Origin: an uncultured Methanobrevibacter sp.
GTDB taxonomy: Archaea > Methanobacteriota > Methanobacteria > Methanobacteriales > Methanobacteriaceae
NCBI GenBank assembly: GCA_902795935.1
Contig: CADBMS010000245.1
Coordinates: 1 to 8,805 of the forward strand
Length of the DNA stretch: 8,805 bases
Reading direction: 5' to 3'
Shown: positions 1 through 6,152 of the stretch, piece by piece
How the letters are laid out: every line of letters starts with the position of its first letter
Numbering within the stretch: the first letter of the stretch is position 1
The notes under the pieces: generated by a model
Database searches by the model: none
Seen by the model: the letters and a program-made list of their open reading frames with translations, nothing else
What the model was told of the DNA's origin: nothing
Translations under genes and position numbers: made by a program

Positions 1-2
1 AT

Positions 3-797
3 TTAATTTTTTATAGTACAATTTCCTGCAATAATAGTTCTAAAATTACCATCATCTTCTTTTATAATTAATGAACCATTATCATCAATATCATATGCTT
101 CACCTATAATTTTATTAGGGCCTTGTTTAATTTCAACAATTTTTCCTAAAGTATTAGTTAATGATTTCCAATCATTTAATATTTTATTAAATTCATCATT
201 AGATAAAATATTATAATAATATTCTAACTTATTCAAAAATTTATTAAGGAAATTAGTTATATCAATTTTATACCCTAGTTCATCTCTAAGAGAACTTGCG
301 GATGTTTGTAAATCTAAATCTAAATCTGTTTTAGAATTATTAGCATTAATTCCAATACCTAAAATAAGATAATTAACACTTTTATTAGTTATATGGCTTT
401 CAGTTAAAATGCCAGATATTTTTTTATCATTTATATAAACATCATTTGGCCATTTAATACTAGAATTTAAATTAAAATTTTCATTAATGGTTTTACTAAC
501 ACTGATACCTGCAATTAAAGTTAAATATTGGATTTTATCTAGCGGAATATTTGGTTTAAGGATAATGGACATCCAAATGCCTCCTTTAGGTGATATCCAA
601 GAATGATTATTACGTCCCCTACCTTTATTTTGAGTTTTACTTATAATAATTGTGCCATCATCAATATTATTTTTAATAAGGTTTTTAGCAACAGTATTAG
701 TTGAATTAACAACTTTATAATAATAAATTGTTTTGCCAATGAATTGAGTATCAAATCTATTTGAATAAACTTTAAAATCATCATTTAAATTATTCAT
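3..797 (-). CDS. birA: Biotin--[acetyl-CoA-carboxylase/pyruvate carboxylase] ligase, HTH-less (264 aa)
   Basis: This is a biotin protein ligase, which activates biotin with ATP to biotinyl-AMP and transfers it to the target lysine of a biotin carrier protein. The substrate here is presumably PycB, encoded elsewhere. Seen in the sequence: the biotin/AMP-binding signature GRGRNNHSW at residues 59-67 (family GRGRxxxxW), KWPNDV at 115-120, the conserved Lys of NDKKISG near 126, and GIGIN at 147-151. A small C-terminal domain follows from about residue 215. There is no N-terminal winged-helix domain, only about 20 extra residues, so this is a monofunctional enzyme and not a biotin-sensing repressor like E. 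coli BirA. The ATG at 797 is preceded on the minus strand by GGAGAT seven bases upstream. The stop codon lies at the very left edge, so the gene is complete. It follows pycA by 61 bp on the same strand, which agrees with a shared role. Confidence 0.93.
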   Translation of the reverse strand: MNNLNDDFKVYSNRFDTQFIGKTIYYYKVVNSTNTVAKNLIKNNIDDGTIIISKTQNKGRGRNNHSWISPKGGIWMSIILKPNIPLDKIQYLTLIAGISVSKTINENFNLNSSIKWPNDVYINDKKISGILTESHITNKSVNYLILGIGINANNSKTDLDLDLQTSASSLRDELGYKIDITNFLNKFLNKLEYYYNILSNDEFNKILNDWKSLTNTLGKIVEIKQGPNKIIGEAYDIDDNGSLIIKEDDGNFRTIIAGNCTIKN

Positions 798-858
798 TCA
801 CAATCTCCAAAAAAGAAAAATAATGAATTTTAAAAAAAGAAATCTTAATTAAGATTAT
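798..858 (-). terminator. Palindrome plus T-run between pycA and birA (possible partial terminator)
   Basis: Directly after the pycA stop lies the perfect 16-bp palindrome AATCTTAATTAAGATT (841-856). It can form a 6-bp stem with an AATT loop. On the minus-strand transcript it is followed by a run of seven T (832-838) and then by two more T-runs (809-820) just before the birA Shine-Dalgarno. Archaeal transcription often ends at T-runs, so this could reduce read-through from pycA into birA. It might instead be a dyad operator or chance in AT-rich DNA. No separate strong TATA box for birA was recognised. Confidence 0.4.
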
Positions 859-2343
859 TTAGTCTTTTTGACGTTGAACAGTTTGCATATAACTACCTAC
901 GGCTGCACTAATGGCTGCAACTCTTTTTCCTGGTAAAAATGTGGCTTTCATACGGTCCATCATTTCTTTATCTTCTGCAATAACATTTAACATTTCTTCT
1001 CTAACTTCATCAGCATTTTCATCAATAAAGTGAGTGTGTAACTTGGCAGCTCTAAAATTTTTATTACGCATCATAGATTTATGGAATGGTAATGTGGTTT
1101 TAACACCAATAATAATATACTCTTGAAGAGCTCTTTCCATACGATTAATAGCGGATTCACGTGTACGATCATAAGCAATTAGCTTTGAAATCATAGAATC
1201 ATAAAATTGTGGAATAGAGTAATTATTATAAATAGCACTATCTACACGTATACCAAAACCACCTGGAGATCTATAAGAAGTAATTTTTCCAGGGTTAGGT
1301 GTGAAATTAGCTAAAGGATCTTCAGCATTAATACGACATTCTATAGCATGTCCTTGAACAGTTATTTCATCTTGATTGTAAGTTAATTCTTGACCTGCAG
1401 CTATTTTTAATTGTTCTTGCACTAAATCGACACTAGTTACCATTTCAGTTATAGGGTGTTCTACTTGGATACGAGTATTCATTTCTAAGAAATAAAATTC
1501 ATCATTAGCATAAAGGAATTCTACAGTACCAGCATTAGTATAATTAATATATTCTGCAGCTTTAACCGCAGCATTTCCCATTTTATCCCTTAATAATTCA
1601 GTCATTATAGGAGATGGGGATTCTTCTATAAGTTTTTGATGTCTCCTCTGTATAGAACATTCACGGTCTGCCACATGAATTATATTGCCATGTTCATCTC
1701 CCATGACTTGGAATTCTATATGTCTAGGTTCTTCAAGGTATTTTTCAATAAATACTGTTGAATCACCAAATGCAGAACCTGCTATATTTTGGGTTGATTC
1801 AATAGCATTAACTAGTTCTTCTCTAGAATAAACTGTGGACATACCAATACCTCCTCCACCAGCGGAAGCTTTAACTATAACTGGATATCCGATGGCTTCT
1901 GCTATATCTATTCCTTCTTCAATAGATGTAATTCCTTTATCAGTACCTGGGATTACAGGGATACCTGCTTCTCTCATAATTTGTTTGCCTGTTATTTTGT
2001 CCCCCATTGATTCAACAACTTTATAGTTAGGTCCAACAATTTTTATGTTATGTTTTTCACATTCTTTTCCTAACTCAGGGTTTTCTGCTAAGAAACCATA
2101 ACCAGGATGTATTGCATTCGCACCTGTTTTTTCAGCTACTTCTATAATATTATCAATATTTAAGTAACTTTGCGATGGTGAAGATTTGCCTATACAATAT
2201 GCTTCATCTGCAAATCTAGTAAAGAGAGCATATTTATCTGCTTCAGAATAAACAGCCACAGTATCAATTTTTAATTCTTTACAGGCTCTCATAACTCTTA
2301 TTGCTATTTCACCACGATTAGCAACTAATACTTTACTAAACAT
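859..2343 (-). CDS. pycA: Pyruvate carboxylase subunit A (biotin carboxylase subunit, 494 aa)
   Basis: This is the ATP-dependent biotin carboxylase half of the two-subunit archaeal pyruvate carboxylase. It carboxylates the biotin on PycB, which then passes CO2 to pyruvate to make oxaloacetate for the incomplete reductive TCA cycle and aspartate synthesis. Seen: N-terminal preATP-grasp start FSKVLVANRGEIAIR (2-16), HPGYGFLAEN (79-88), the ATP-grasp glycine-rich loop KASAGGGGIGM (158-168), RECSIQRRHQKLIEE (227-241), and the metal/catalytic segment EMNTRIQVEHP (287-297), with a biotin carboxylase C-terminal domain to about 440. There is no biotin-carrier or carboxyltransferase domain, and the length fits the stand-alone subunit. 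A close alternative is AccC of acetyl-CoA carboxylase; adjacency to birA and the archaeal setting favour PycA. The ATG at 2343 has AAAGGAG seven bases upstream. Confidence 0.93.
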   Translation of the reverse strand: MFSKVLVANRGEIAIRVMRACKELKIDTVAVYSEADKYALFTRFADEAYCIGKSSPSQSYLNIDNIIEVAEKTGANAIHPGYGFLAENPELGKECEKHNIKIVGPNYKVVESMGDKITGKQIMREAGIPVIPGTDKGITSIEEGIDIAEAIGYPVIVKASAGGGGIGMSTVYSREELVNAIESTQNIAGSAFGDSTVFIEKYLEEPRHIEFQVMGDEHGNIIHVADRECSIQRRHQKLIEESPSPIMTELLRDKMGNAAVKAAEYINYTNAGTVEFLYANDEFYFLEMNTRIQVEHPITEMVTSVDLVQEQLKIAAGQELTYNQDEITVQGHAIECRINAEDPLANFTPNPGKITSYRSPGGFGIRVDSAIYNNYSIPQFYDSMISKLIAYDRTRESAINRMERALQEYIIIGVKTTLPFHKSMMRNKNFRAAKLHTHFIDENADEVREEMLNVIAEDKEMMDRMKATFLPGKRVAAISAAVGSYMQTVQRQKD

Positions 2344-2390
2344 TAATTGACTCCTTTATTTTTAAGTATTTAATTATATTCTAGAAAATT

Positions 2391-2407
2391 TTATAGTATA
2401 TTTTTTT
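2391..2407 (-). promoter_or_regulatory. Candidate BRE/TATA promoter for pycA-birA
   Basis: Read on the minus strand, a seven-A tract (2407-2401) resembling a B-recognition element is followed by TATACTATAA (2400-2391). A start of transcription about 26 bases downstream of its centre would fall near 2370, leaving a leader of about 26 bases that includes the AAAGGAG Shine-Dalgarno (2351-2357). The whole region is so AT-rich that other TATA-like strings (for example around 2417-2432) cannot be excluded. Confidence 0.35.
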
Positions 2408-2433
2408 AATGAAAAATATATTATATAATATTA

Positions 2434-2482
2434 TTATAAAAATTCTTACTTATTATTTTTATTAAAAGTTGTTATAAAAATT
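2434..2482 (+). promoter_or_regulatory. Duplicated TATA-like element upstream of the METTL5-like gene
   Basis: The 11-mer TTATAAAAATT occurs twice, at 2434-2444 and 2472-2482, spaced 38 bp. Each copy looks like an archaeal TATA box. The second would place a transcription start near 2502, only a few bases before the ATG at 2506. That would give a nearly leaderless mRNA and would explain the lack of a Shine-Dalgarno motif. The first would start near 2464 and give a leader of about 40 bases. The choice between them is inference. Confidence 0.4.
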
Positions 2483-2505
2483 ACTTTTATATGGTTAGTT
2501 GTTTT

Positions 2506-3186
2506 ATGTCAAATTTCAATTTAATTAAACGTAAAAAGCATCTGGAAATGATGTTACAATCAATACCTGCTCATCCTAAACCTAAAATTGAATTAGAACA
2601 ATATATGACTCCATCAATTATTGCATCTGACTTATTATGGAATGCTTATGCTCTTAATGATATTTTTGACAAGAATATACTTGATTTAGGTTGTGGTAGT
2701 GGAATTTTTACTATTGGTTCTCTATTGTTAGGTGCAAATTATGCCTGTGGAGTAGATATTGATTCTGATGTATTAATAACTGCAAATGATTCTTCTGAGA
2801 AATTAGGTGTTAATGATTATTGTGATTTTATTGAATTAGATGTTAATAATTTATCTAATACTATTTTAAATTCAAAACTTGATACATTTGAACCATTACA
2901 TATGGATGTGACTATACAAAATCCTCCTTTTGGTTCACAATCTAAAGTAAAAAATGGTGCTGATAGAATTTTTATGGAAAAATCAATTGAACTTTCAGAT
3001 GTATCATATTCATTTCACATGGCTGAGACAGAGAATTTTATTGAAAATTACTTTTCAAAATTAAATGCAGAAATAACTCATAAATTTTATTATTCCTTTT
3101 TATTACCTAATATCTATCCTTTTCATAAAATGGAATCTAAAAATATAGATGTAGTTGTTGTAAGAGCTCAAAAGATTTATTTATAA
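2506..3186 (+). CDS. METTL5-like (COG2263) S-adenosylmethionine-dependent RNA N6-adenine methyltransferase
   Basis: This is a Rossmann-fold methyltransferase of the family containing human METTL5, which makes m6A in 18S rRNA with TRMT112. An rRNA target in this archaeon is inferred from the family. Counting from the in-frame ATG at 2491, one sees LEQYMTP (35-41), typical of the family; SAM-binding motif I DLGCGSGIF (65-73); GVDID (87-91) as motif II; and the adenine-N6 catalytic motif QNPPFG (143-148). A late segment IYPFHK (208-213) also fits this family. I prefer the ATG at 2506 (protein begins MSNFNLIKRKKH, 226 aa) over 2491 because relatives begin just before the KKxLE segment and a TATA element points to a start of transcription near 2502. 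No Shine-Dalgarno is visible for either. The gene stands alone between a divergent promoter region and a T-rich tract. Confidence 0.85.
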   Translation: MSNFNLIKRKKHLEMMLQSIPAHPKPKIELEQYMTPSIIASDLLWNAYALNDIFDKNILDLGCGSGIFTIGSLLLGANYACGVDIDSDVLITANDSSEKLGVNDYCDFIELDVNNLSNTILNSKLDTFEPLHMDVTIQNPPFGSQSKVKNGADRIFMEKSIELSDVSYSFHMAETENFIENYFSKLNAEITHKFYYSFLLPNIYPFHKMESKNIDVVVVRAQKIYL

Positions 3187-3230
3187 ATTTTATTTTTATT
3201 TTATTATTTTTAAATTTATTTACCTATTAA
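3187..3230 (+). terminator. T-rich terminator-like tract after the METTL5-like gene
   Basis: Immediately after the stop codon the plus strand carries repeated runs of four to five T (ATTTTATTTTTATTTTATTA and onward). There is no clear GC-containing hairpin. Archaeal RNA polymerase with FttA/aCPSF1 is known to end transcription at such U-tracts, so this is the likely 3' end of the methyltransferase mRNA. Confidence 0.5.
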
Positions 3231-3283
3231 TTGTTTAATATTTAATGAATTAAATCTTTTTAAGCCATTCTAATAGGCATAAA

Positions 3284-3292
3284 TTTATATAC
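3284..3292 (+). promoter_or_regulatory. Consensus archaeal TATA box TTTATATAC in the gap before the SPOUT gene
   Basis: TTTATATAC preceded by GGCATAAA matches the classical methanogen box A very well. The expected transcription start is near 3312-3316, about 140 bases before the next recognised gene at 3455. If active, it makes either a long structured leader for the SPOUT/ribosomal operon or a separate short RNA. No expression evidence is available from sequence alone. Confidence 0.45.
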
Positions 3293-3321
3293 TTTAATTT
3301 ACTAAATTATTAAATACCTAC

Positions 3322-3387
3322 ATGATTAATGTAATAAAAGTTTACAGTATGAACTGTAAAACATTATATTTTGAGAATATGATGTGA
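3322..3387 (+). other. Possible 21-codon upstream reading frame (unverified)
   Basis: An ATG at 3322 opens a 21-codon frame ending in TGA at 3385-3387. It would encode MINVIKVYSMNCKTLYFENM plus one further Met. It starts about 8-10 bases after the start site predicted from the TATA box at 3284-3292, so it could be read from a nearly leaderless transcript. It has no Shine-Dalgarno and no recognisable homology, and a frame this short easily arises by chance. Confidence 0.12.
3341..3360 (+). repeat. Perfect 8-bp inverted repeat TTTACAGT-ATGA-ACTGTAAA
   Basis: Two perfectly complementary 8-base arms (3341-3348 and 3353-3360) flank a four-base loop. It can be an RNA hairpin in a transcript starting near 3314 or a dyad binding site for a dimeric regulator about 95-115 bp upstream of the SPOUT gene. 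A weaker 5-bp inverted repeat, TACAT-GATTA-ATGTA, lies just before it at 3319-3333. Confidence 0.55.
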
Positions 3388-3413
3388 TGTTAGTATCAAT
3401 AGTCTAGTTTGGG

Positions 3414-3432
3414 TTATCGATAATTATATAAC
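3414..3432 (+). promoter_or_regulatory. Promoter of the SPOUT/ribosomal operon with abutting palindrome
   Basis: The TATA-like TTATATAAC (3424-3432) is centred about 27 bases before the ATG at 3455. That is the spacing expected if transcription starts at or one to two bases before the start codon, giving a leaderless mRNA. This fits the absence of a Shine-Dalgarno at this gene. The perfect 10-bp palindrome TTATCGATAA (3414-3423) directly adjoins the TATA element in the BRE position, so a protein bound there could compete with TFB. Confidence 0.55.
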
Positions 3433-3454
3433 ATATAAAAACAAATATTTAAAG

Positions 3455-4267
3455 ATGCTAACTAAGCATTTATCTATATTCATACCGGACTCATTAACAG
3501 CTGAAACCAAAGATTTAAAGCTAAAAACAGCTAAAGTTGGGATAATTGCAAGAGCAGCAGCTGTATTTAATGTAGACCGAATTGTAGTGTATCATGACGA
3601 TGCAAATCATAAAGAGGCGGATTTTATACGAGATATACTCTCATATATGGATACACCTCAATACCTTCGAAAGAAGGTTTTTCCTATTAGGAATGAGTTA
3701 AAATATGTGGGATTACTTCCACCATTAAGAACTCCCCACCATCCAACAGGAATGCCTAACGAAGGAGATTACAGACAAGGATTAACATTAAAAAGAACTA
3801 AAAAAGGCACTTTTGTAGATATTGGTGCAGATAAATATGGTTTTTGTAAAGAACAGTTGTCTGTAAATAAGATTTTTAGCTTTCGAGTAACCAAGTTAGG
3901 TAAAGAGATAATAGTTGAACCGGATGAACCAGAGGGTACATATTGGGGATATGAGACTATATCTGATTATAAAAATCTTCAACAAAGTATTAAATCAGTT
4001 AAACCGGATTTTGTGGTGGCATCATCCAGAAAAGCTGAAAAATTAACGTCTATTTTAGATGAAATAAAGATTAAAGCAAAGAAATCCAAACATACTGCTA
4101 TTTTGTTTGGAGGTCCATATTCTGGCCTACCTGATAATATGATTGGTCAGAACATAGTTGACTTTGAAGTAAACACTATACCTAATCAAGGCACTATAAC
4201 AGTACGGACTGAAGAAGCAGTTATTGCAACATTAACTGCATTTAATTTGCTATTAAATTCAAAATAA
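3455..4267 (+). CDS. SPOUT-fold RNA methyltransferase, MTH1/COG2106 family (270 aa), putative rRNA uridine N3-methyltransferase
   Basis: This member of the trefoil-knot SPOUT class is related to the structurally known MTH1 protein of Methanothermobacter and to eukaryotic SPOUT1/CENP-32. Relatives are annotated as putative RNA uridine-N3 methyltransferases; the archaeal substrate is not something I can state. Seen: N-terminal KHLSIFIPDSLTAE (4-17); an inserted beta-rich, OB-like domain at about 92-165 starting with PLRTPHHPTGMP; and the C-terminal SAM-binding knot with FGGPYSGL (218-225) and NTIPNQGTITVRTEEA (240-255). The C-terminal order and length match MTH1 closely. The start is fixed by conservation, has no Shine-Dalgarno, and sits at the start site predicted from the TATA box. 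The gene precedes rpl3 by 45 bp and is probably co-transcribed with the ribosomal genes, suggesting a role in ribosome assembly. Confidence 0.88.
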   Translation: MLTKHLSIFIPDSLTAETKDLKLKTAKVGIIARAAAVFNVDRIVVYHDDANHKEADFIRDILSYMDTPQYLRKKVFPIRNELKYVGLLPPLRTPHHPTGMPNEGDYRQGLTLKRTKKGTFVDIGADKYGFCKEQLSVNKIFSFRVTKLGKEIIVEPDEPEGTYWGYETISDYKNLQQSIKSVKPDFVVASSRKAEKLTSILDEIKIKAKKSKHTAILFGGPYSGLPDNMIGQNIVDFEVNTIPNQGTITVRTEEAVIATLTAFNLLLNSK

Positions 4268-4312
4268 TCAGAAAACGGAAAAATAAAATTGTGAATGTAA
4301 GGAGGCAAACCA

Positions 4313-5326
4313 ATGGGTAGACATCATCAACCAAGAAAAGGATCAGTTGCATTTAGCCCAAGAAAACGCTCAGCCAAAGAAACACCAAGAGTTAAATCTT
4401 GGCCAACAACTGAAGAACCAAAATTATTAGGTCTTGCAGGATATAAAGTCGGCATGACCCACATCATGATGGTAGATAACACTAAAAATTCTCCTACAGA
4501 GGGTATGGAAGTTGCTACACCAGTAACTGTAATGGAAGTACCACCATTATCTGTAATGGGAGTTAGAGTTTATGAAAAAACATCCCGTGGATTAAAAGCT
4601 ATGGGTGAAGTATTAGCAGATAATTTAAATGAAGAATTATCAAGAAAAATCACACTTCCAAAAGAAGAATATAATCAAGAAGCTGCAATCAATAAAATTA
4701 AAGAAAATATTGAATATCTTGAAGATGTACGAGTTTTACTTAACACTAATCCCAAAGTAACCAGCGTACCTAAAAAGAAACCTGAAATATTCGAATGTGG
4801 AATTGGTGGAAAAAACCCTGAAGAAAAATTAAATTATGCATTAGAATTATTAGGTCAAGAAATCAGCGCTAAAGACATCTTAAATGAAGGTGAATTCGTA
4901 GATGCCATTGCTGTAACAAAAGGTAAAGGATTCCAAGGTCCAGTTAAAAGATTTGGAATAAGAATTCAATATGGTAAAGCTGCAAGAAGTAGTAAAGCTA
5001 GACATGTTGGTTCCATAGGACCATGGACACCAGCTAGAACTATGTGGACTGTTGCACAAGCAGGTCAAATGGGTTATCATAAAAGAACTGAATATAATAA
5101 AAAAATATTAAAAATTGGTGAACAATCTGAAGTAGATCAAGTAAATCCAAAAGGTGGATTTATAAAATATGGTTTAGTTAAAAATGACTATATACTAGTC
5201 AAAGGATCAGTGCCAGGACCTTCTAAAAGATTAATTATCTTAAGAAAAGGAATACGAGCAAATAGTAAAAATCCTGAAGCTGCACAGATTAACTTCATCA
5301 GTACTGCATCTAAACAGGGTGTCTAA
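4313..5326 (+). CDS. rpl3: 50S ribosomal protein L3 (uL3), archaeal type (337 aa)
   Basis: uL3 is an early-assembling large-subunit protein whose loop reaches toward the peptidyl transferase centre. Seen: the archaeal/eukaryotic N-terminus MGRHHQPRKGSVAFSPRKRS (1-20), LAGYKVGMTH (41-50), VTKGKGFQGPVKRFG (201-215), and the internal loop with SIGPWTPARTMWTVAQAGQ (234-252), which carries Trp238 at the place of the functionally important Trp of eukaryotic L3. It continues with MGYHKRTEYNKK (253-264). The length is typical for archaea and much longer than bacterial L3. A GGAGG at 4301-4305 lies seven bases before the ATG, unlike the SPOUT gene before it. The 45-bp gap to the upstream gene shows no convincing promoter, so read-through from the SPOUT promoter is likely. 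Confidence 0.98.
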   Translation: MGRHHQPRKGSVAFSPRKRSAKETPRVKSWPTTEEPKLLGLAGYKVGMTHIMMVDNTKNSPTEGMEVATPVTVMEVPPLSVMGVRVYEKTSRGLKAMGEVLADNLNEELSRKITLPKEEYNQEAAINKIKENIEYLEDVRVLLNTNPKVTSVPKKKPEIFECGIGGKNPEEKLNYALELLGQEISAKDILNEGEFVDAIAVTKGKGFQGPVKRFGIRIQYGKAARSSKARHVGSIGPWTPARTMWTVAQAGQMGYHKRTEYNKKILKIGEQSEVDQVNPKGGFIKYGLVKNDYILVKGSVPGPSKRLIILRKGIRANSKNPEAAQINFISTASKQGV

Positions 5327-5343
5327 TTTATAGAGTGGTTTAA

Positions 5344-6114
5344 ATGACAAAAGTTAAGGTTTATTCATTAAAAGGTGAAGTCACAGAAGAAATTGAGTTG
5401 CCTAAAATATTTCAAGAAGACTTTAGACCAGACCTTATAAAAAGAGCTGTGATTTCTGCACAAACTGCCAGATTACAACCATATGGAACAAACCCGATGG
5501 CTGGTAAAAGAACAACTGCAGAATCTTATGGGTCTGGTAGAGGGATAGCTAAAGTTCCTCGTGTTAAAGGATCAGGTTCAAGAGCAGCATTCGTTCCACA
5601 TGCAGTTGGTGGAAGAAGAGCTCATCCTCCACGTCCTACAAAGAAATATCATGAAAAAATCAACAAAAAAGAAAGAAGATTCGCAATTAGATCTGCATTA
5701 GCAGCAACAACTAATCAAGATATTGTAGAAAAAAGAGGGCATAAAATAGAAAATATTCCTCAAATTCCAATTATTGTTGATGATGAACTTTCTAAAGTTA
5801 AAAAAACTAAAGAAACTAGAGAAATATTCAAAAAACTCGGTATTTTTGATGATATTACTCGTGCAAAAGAAGGAAAACATATACGAGCTGGTAGGGGTAA
5901 AATGAGAGGAAGAAAATATAAAAACACTAAAGGTCCTCTCATAGTAGTTGGAGAAGATAATGGAATCAGTTTAGGTGCAAGAAATCATGCTGGTGTAGAT
6001 GTAGTATCTGCTGAAAACTTAAATGCAGAACTATTAGCCCCAGGAACTCATCCTGGTAGATTAACAGTCTTCACAAAATCTGCAATAGAAAAATTGGAGG
6101 AACTTTTCCAATAG
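5344..6114 (+). CDS. rpl4: 50S ribosomal protein L4 (uL4), archaeal type (256 aa)
   Basis: uL4 binds 23S rRNA early in assembly, and its long loop lines the polypeptide exit tunnel. Seen: YSLKGEVTEEIELP (7-20), the extended rRNA-binding loop at about 45-100 with GTNPMAGKRT, SYGSGRGIAKVPRVKGSGSR and VGGRRAHPPRP, then the basic RAGRGKMRGRKYK (181-193), GPLIVV (197-202) and the C-terminal APGTHPGRLTVFT (232-244). Order and length match archaeal L4. The gap to rpl3 is only 17 bp; the Shine-Dalgarno is weak (GAGTGG around 5333-5338), so translational coupling to rpl3 may matter. Confidence 0.98.
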   Translation: MTKVKVYSLKGEVTEEIELPKIFQEDFRPDLIKRAVISAQTARLQPYGTNPMAGKRTTAESYGSGRGIAKVPRVKGSGSRAAFVPHAVGGRRAHPPRPTKKYHEKINKKERRFAIRSALAATTNQDIVEKRGHKIENIPQIPIIVDDELSKVKKTKETREIFKKLGIFDDITRAKEGKHIRAGRGKMRGRKYKNTKGPLIVVGEDNGISLGARNHAGVDVVSAENLNAELLAPGTHPGRLTVFTKSAIEKLEELFQ

Positions 6115-6131
6115 GGTTATGAATTCCCTAT
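6111..6131 (+). repeat. Inverted repeat ATAGGG...CCCTAT over the rpl4 stop codon
   Basis: ATAGGG (6111-6116) and CCCTAT (6126-6131) form a perfect 6-bp stem with a 9-base loop. The stem contains the rpl4 TAG stop at 6112-6114 and ends about ten bases before the rpl23 Shine-Dalgarno. It is the only G/C-containing hairpin noticed between genes in the ribosomal operon. It could act in mRNA processing or coupling; no run of T follows that would make it a terminator. Confidence 0.4.
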
Positions 6132-6140
6132 GTGAAATAA

Positions 6141-6147
6141 AAGGTGA
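6141..6147 (+). promoter_or_regulatory. Shine-Dalgarno AAGGTGA that decides the rpl23 start
   Basis: AAGGTGA complements the archaeal 16S rRNA 3' end and lies five bases before the ATG at 6153. A GTG inside it (6144-6146) is in frame with rpl23 and could be mistaken for the start codon, but it is part of the ribosome-binding site. Confidence 0.8.
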
Positions 6148-6152
6148 AAATT

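Noticed and set aside
1835..2026. Plus-strand open frame of 63 codons inside pycA
   Set aside because: It lies opposite the strongly conserved ATP-grasp region of pycA, has a low-complexity Pro/Ile-rich translation and no ribosome-binding site.
2344..2490. A small gene or tRNA in the divergent AT-rich gap
   Set aside because: The stretch is nearly all A/T, with no cloverleaf, no GC-rich stem and no convincing reading frame; it is best read as promoter DNA.
3379..3410. Possible C/D box guide RNA (ATGATGT resembling a C box)
   Set aside because: No D box CTGA is present at a suitable distance on either strand, so the pattern is incomplete.
4880..5080. Minus-strand open frame inside rpl3
   Set aside because: It is the reverse of a highly conserved L3 segment, and its Ser/Cys/Phe-rich translation resembles no known protein.
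5698..5942. Two overlapping minus-strand open frames inside rpl4
   Set aside because: They are opposite-strand shadows of Lys/Glu-rich L4 codons, which read as Phe/Ser/Leu in reverse; no start signals.
6144..6152. GTG start for rpl23
   Set aside because: The GTG is part of the Shine-Dalgarno AAGGTGA, and the conserved protein begins at the ATG 6153.
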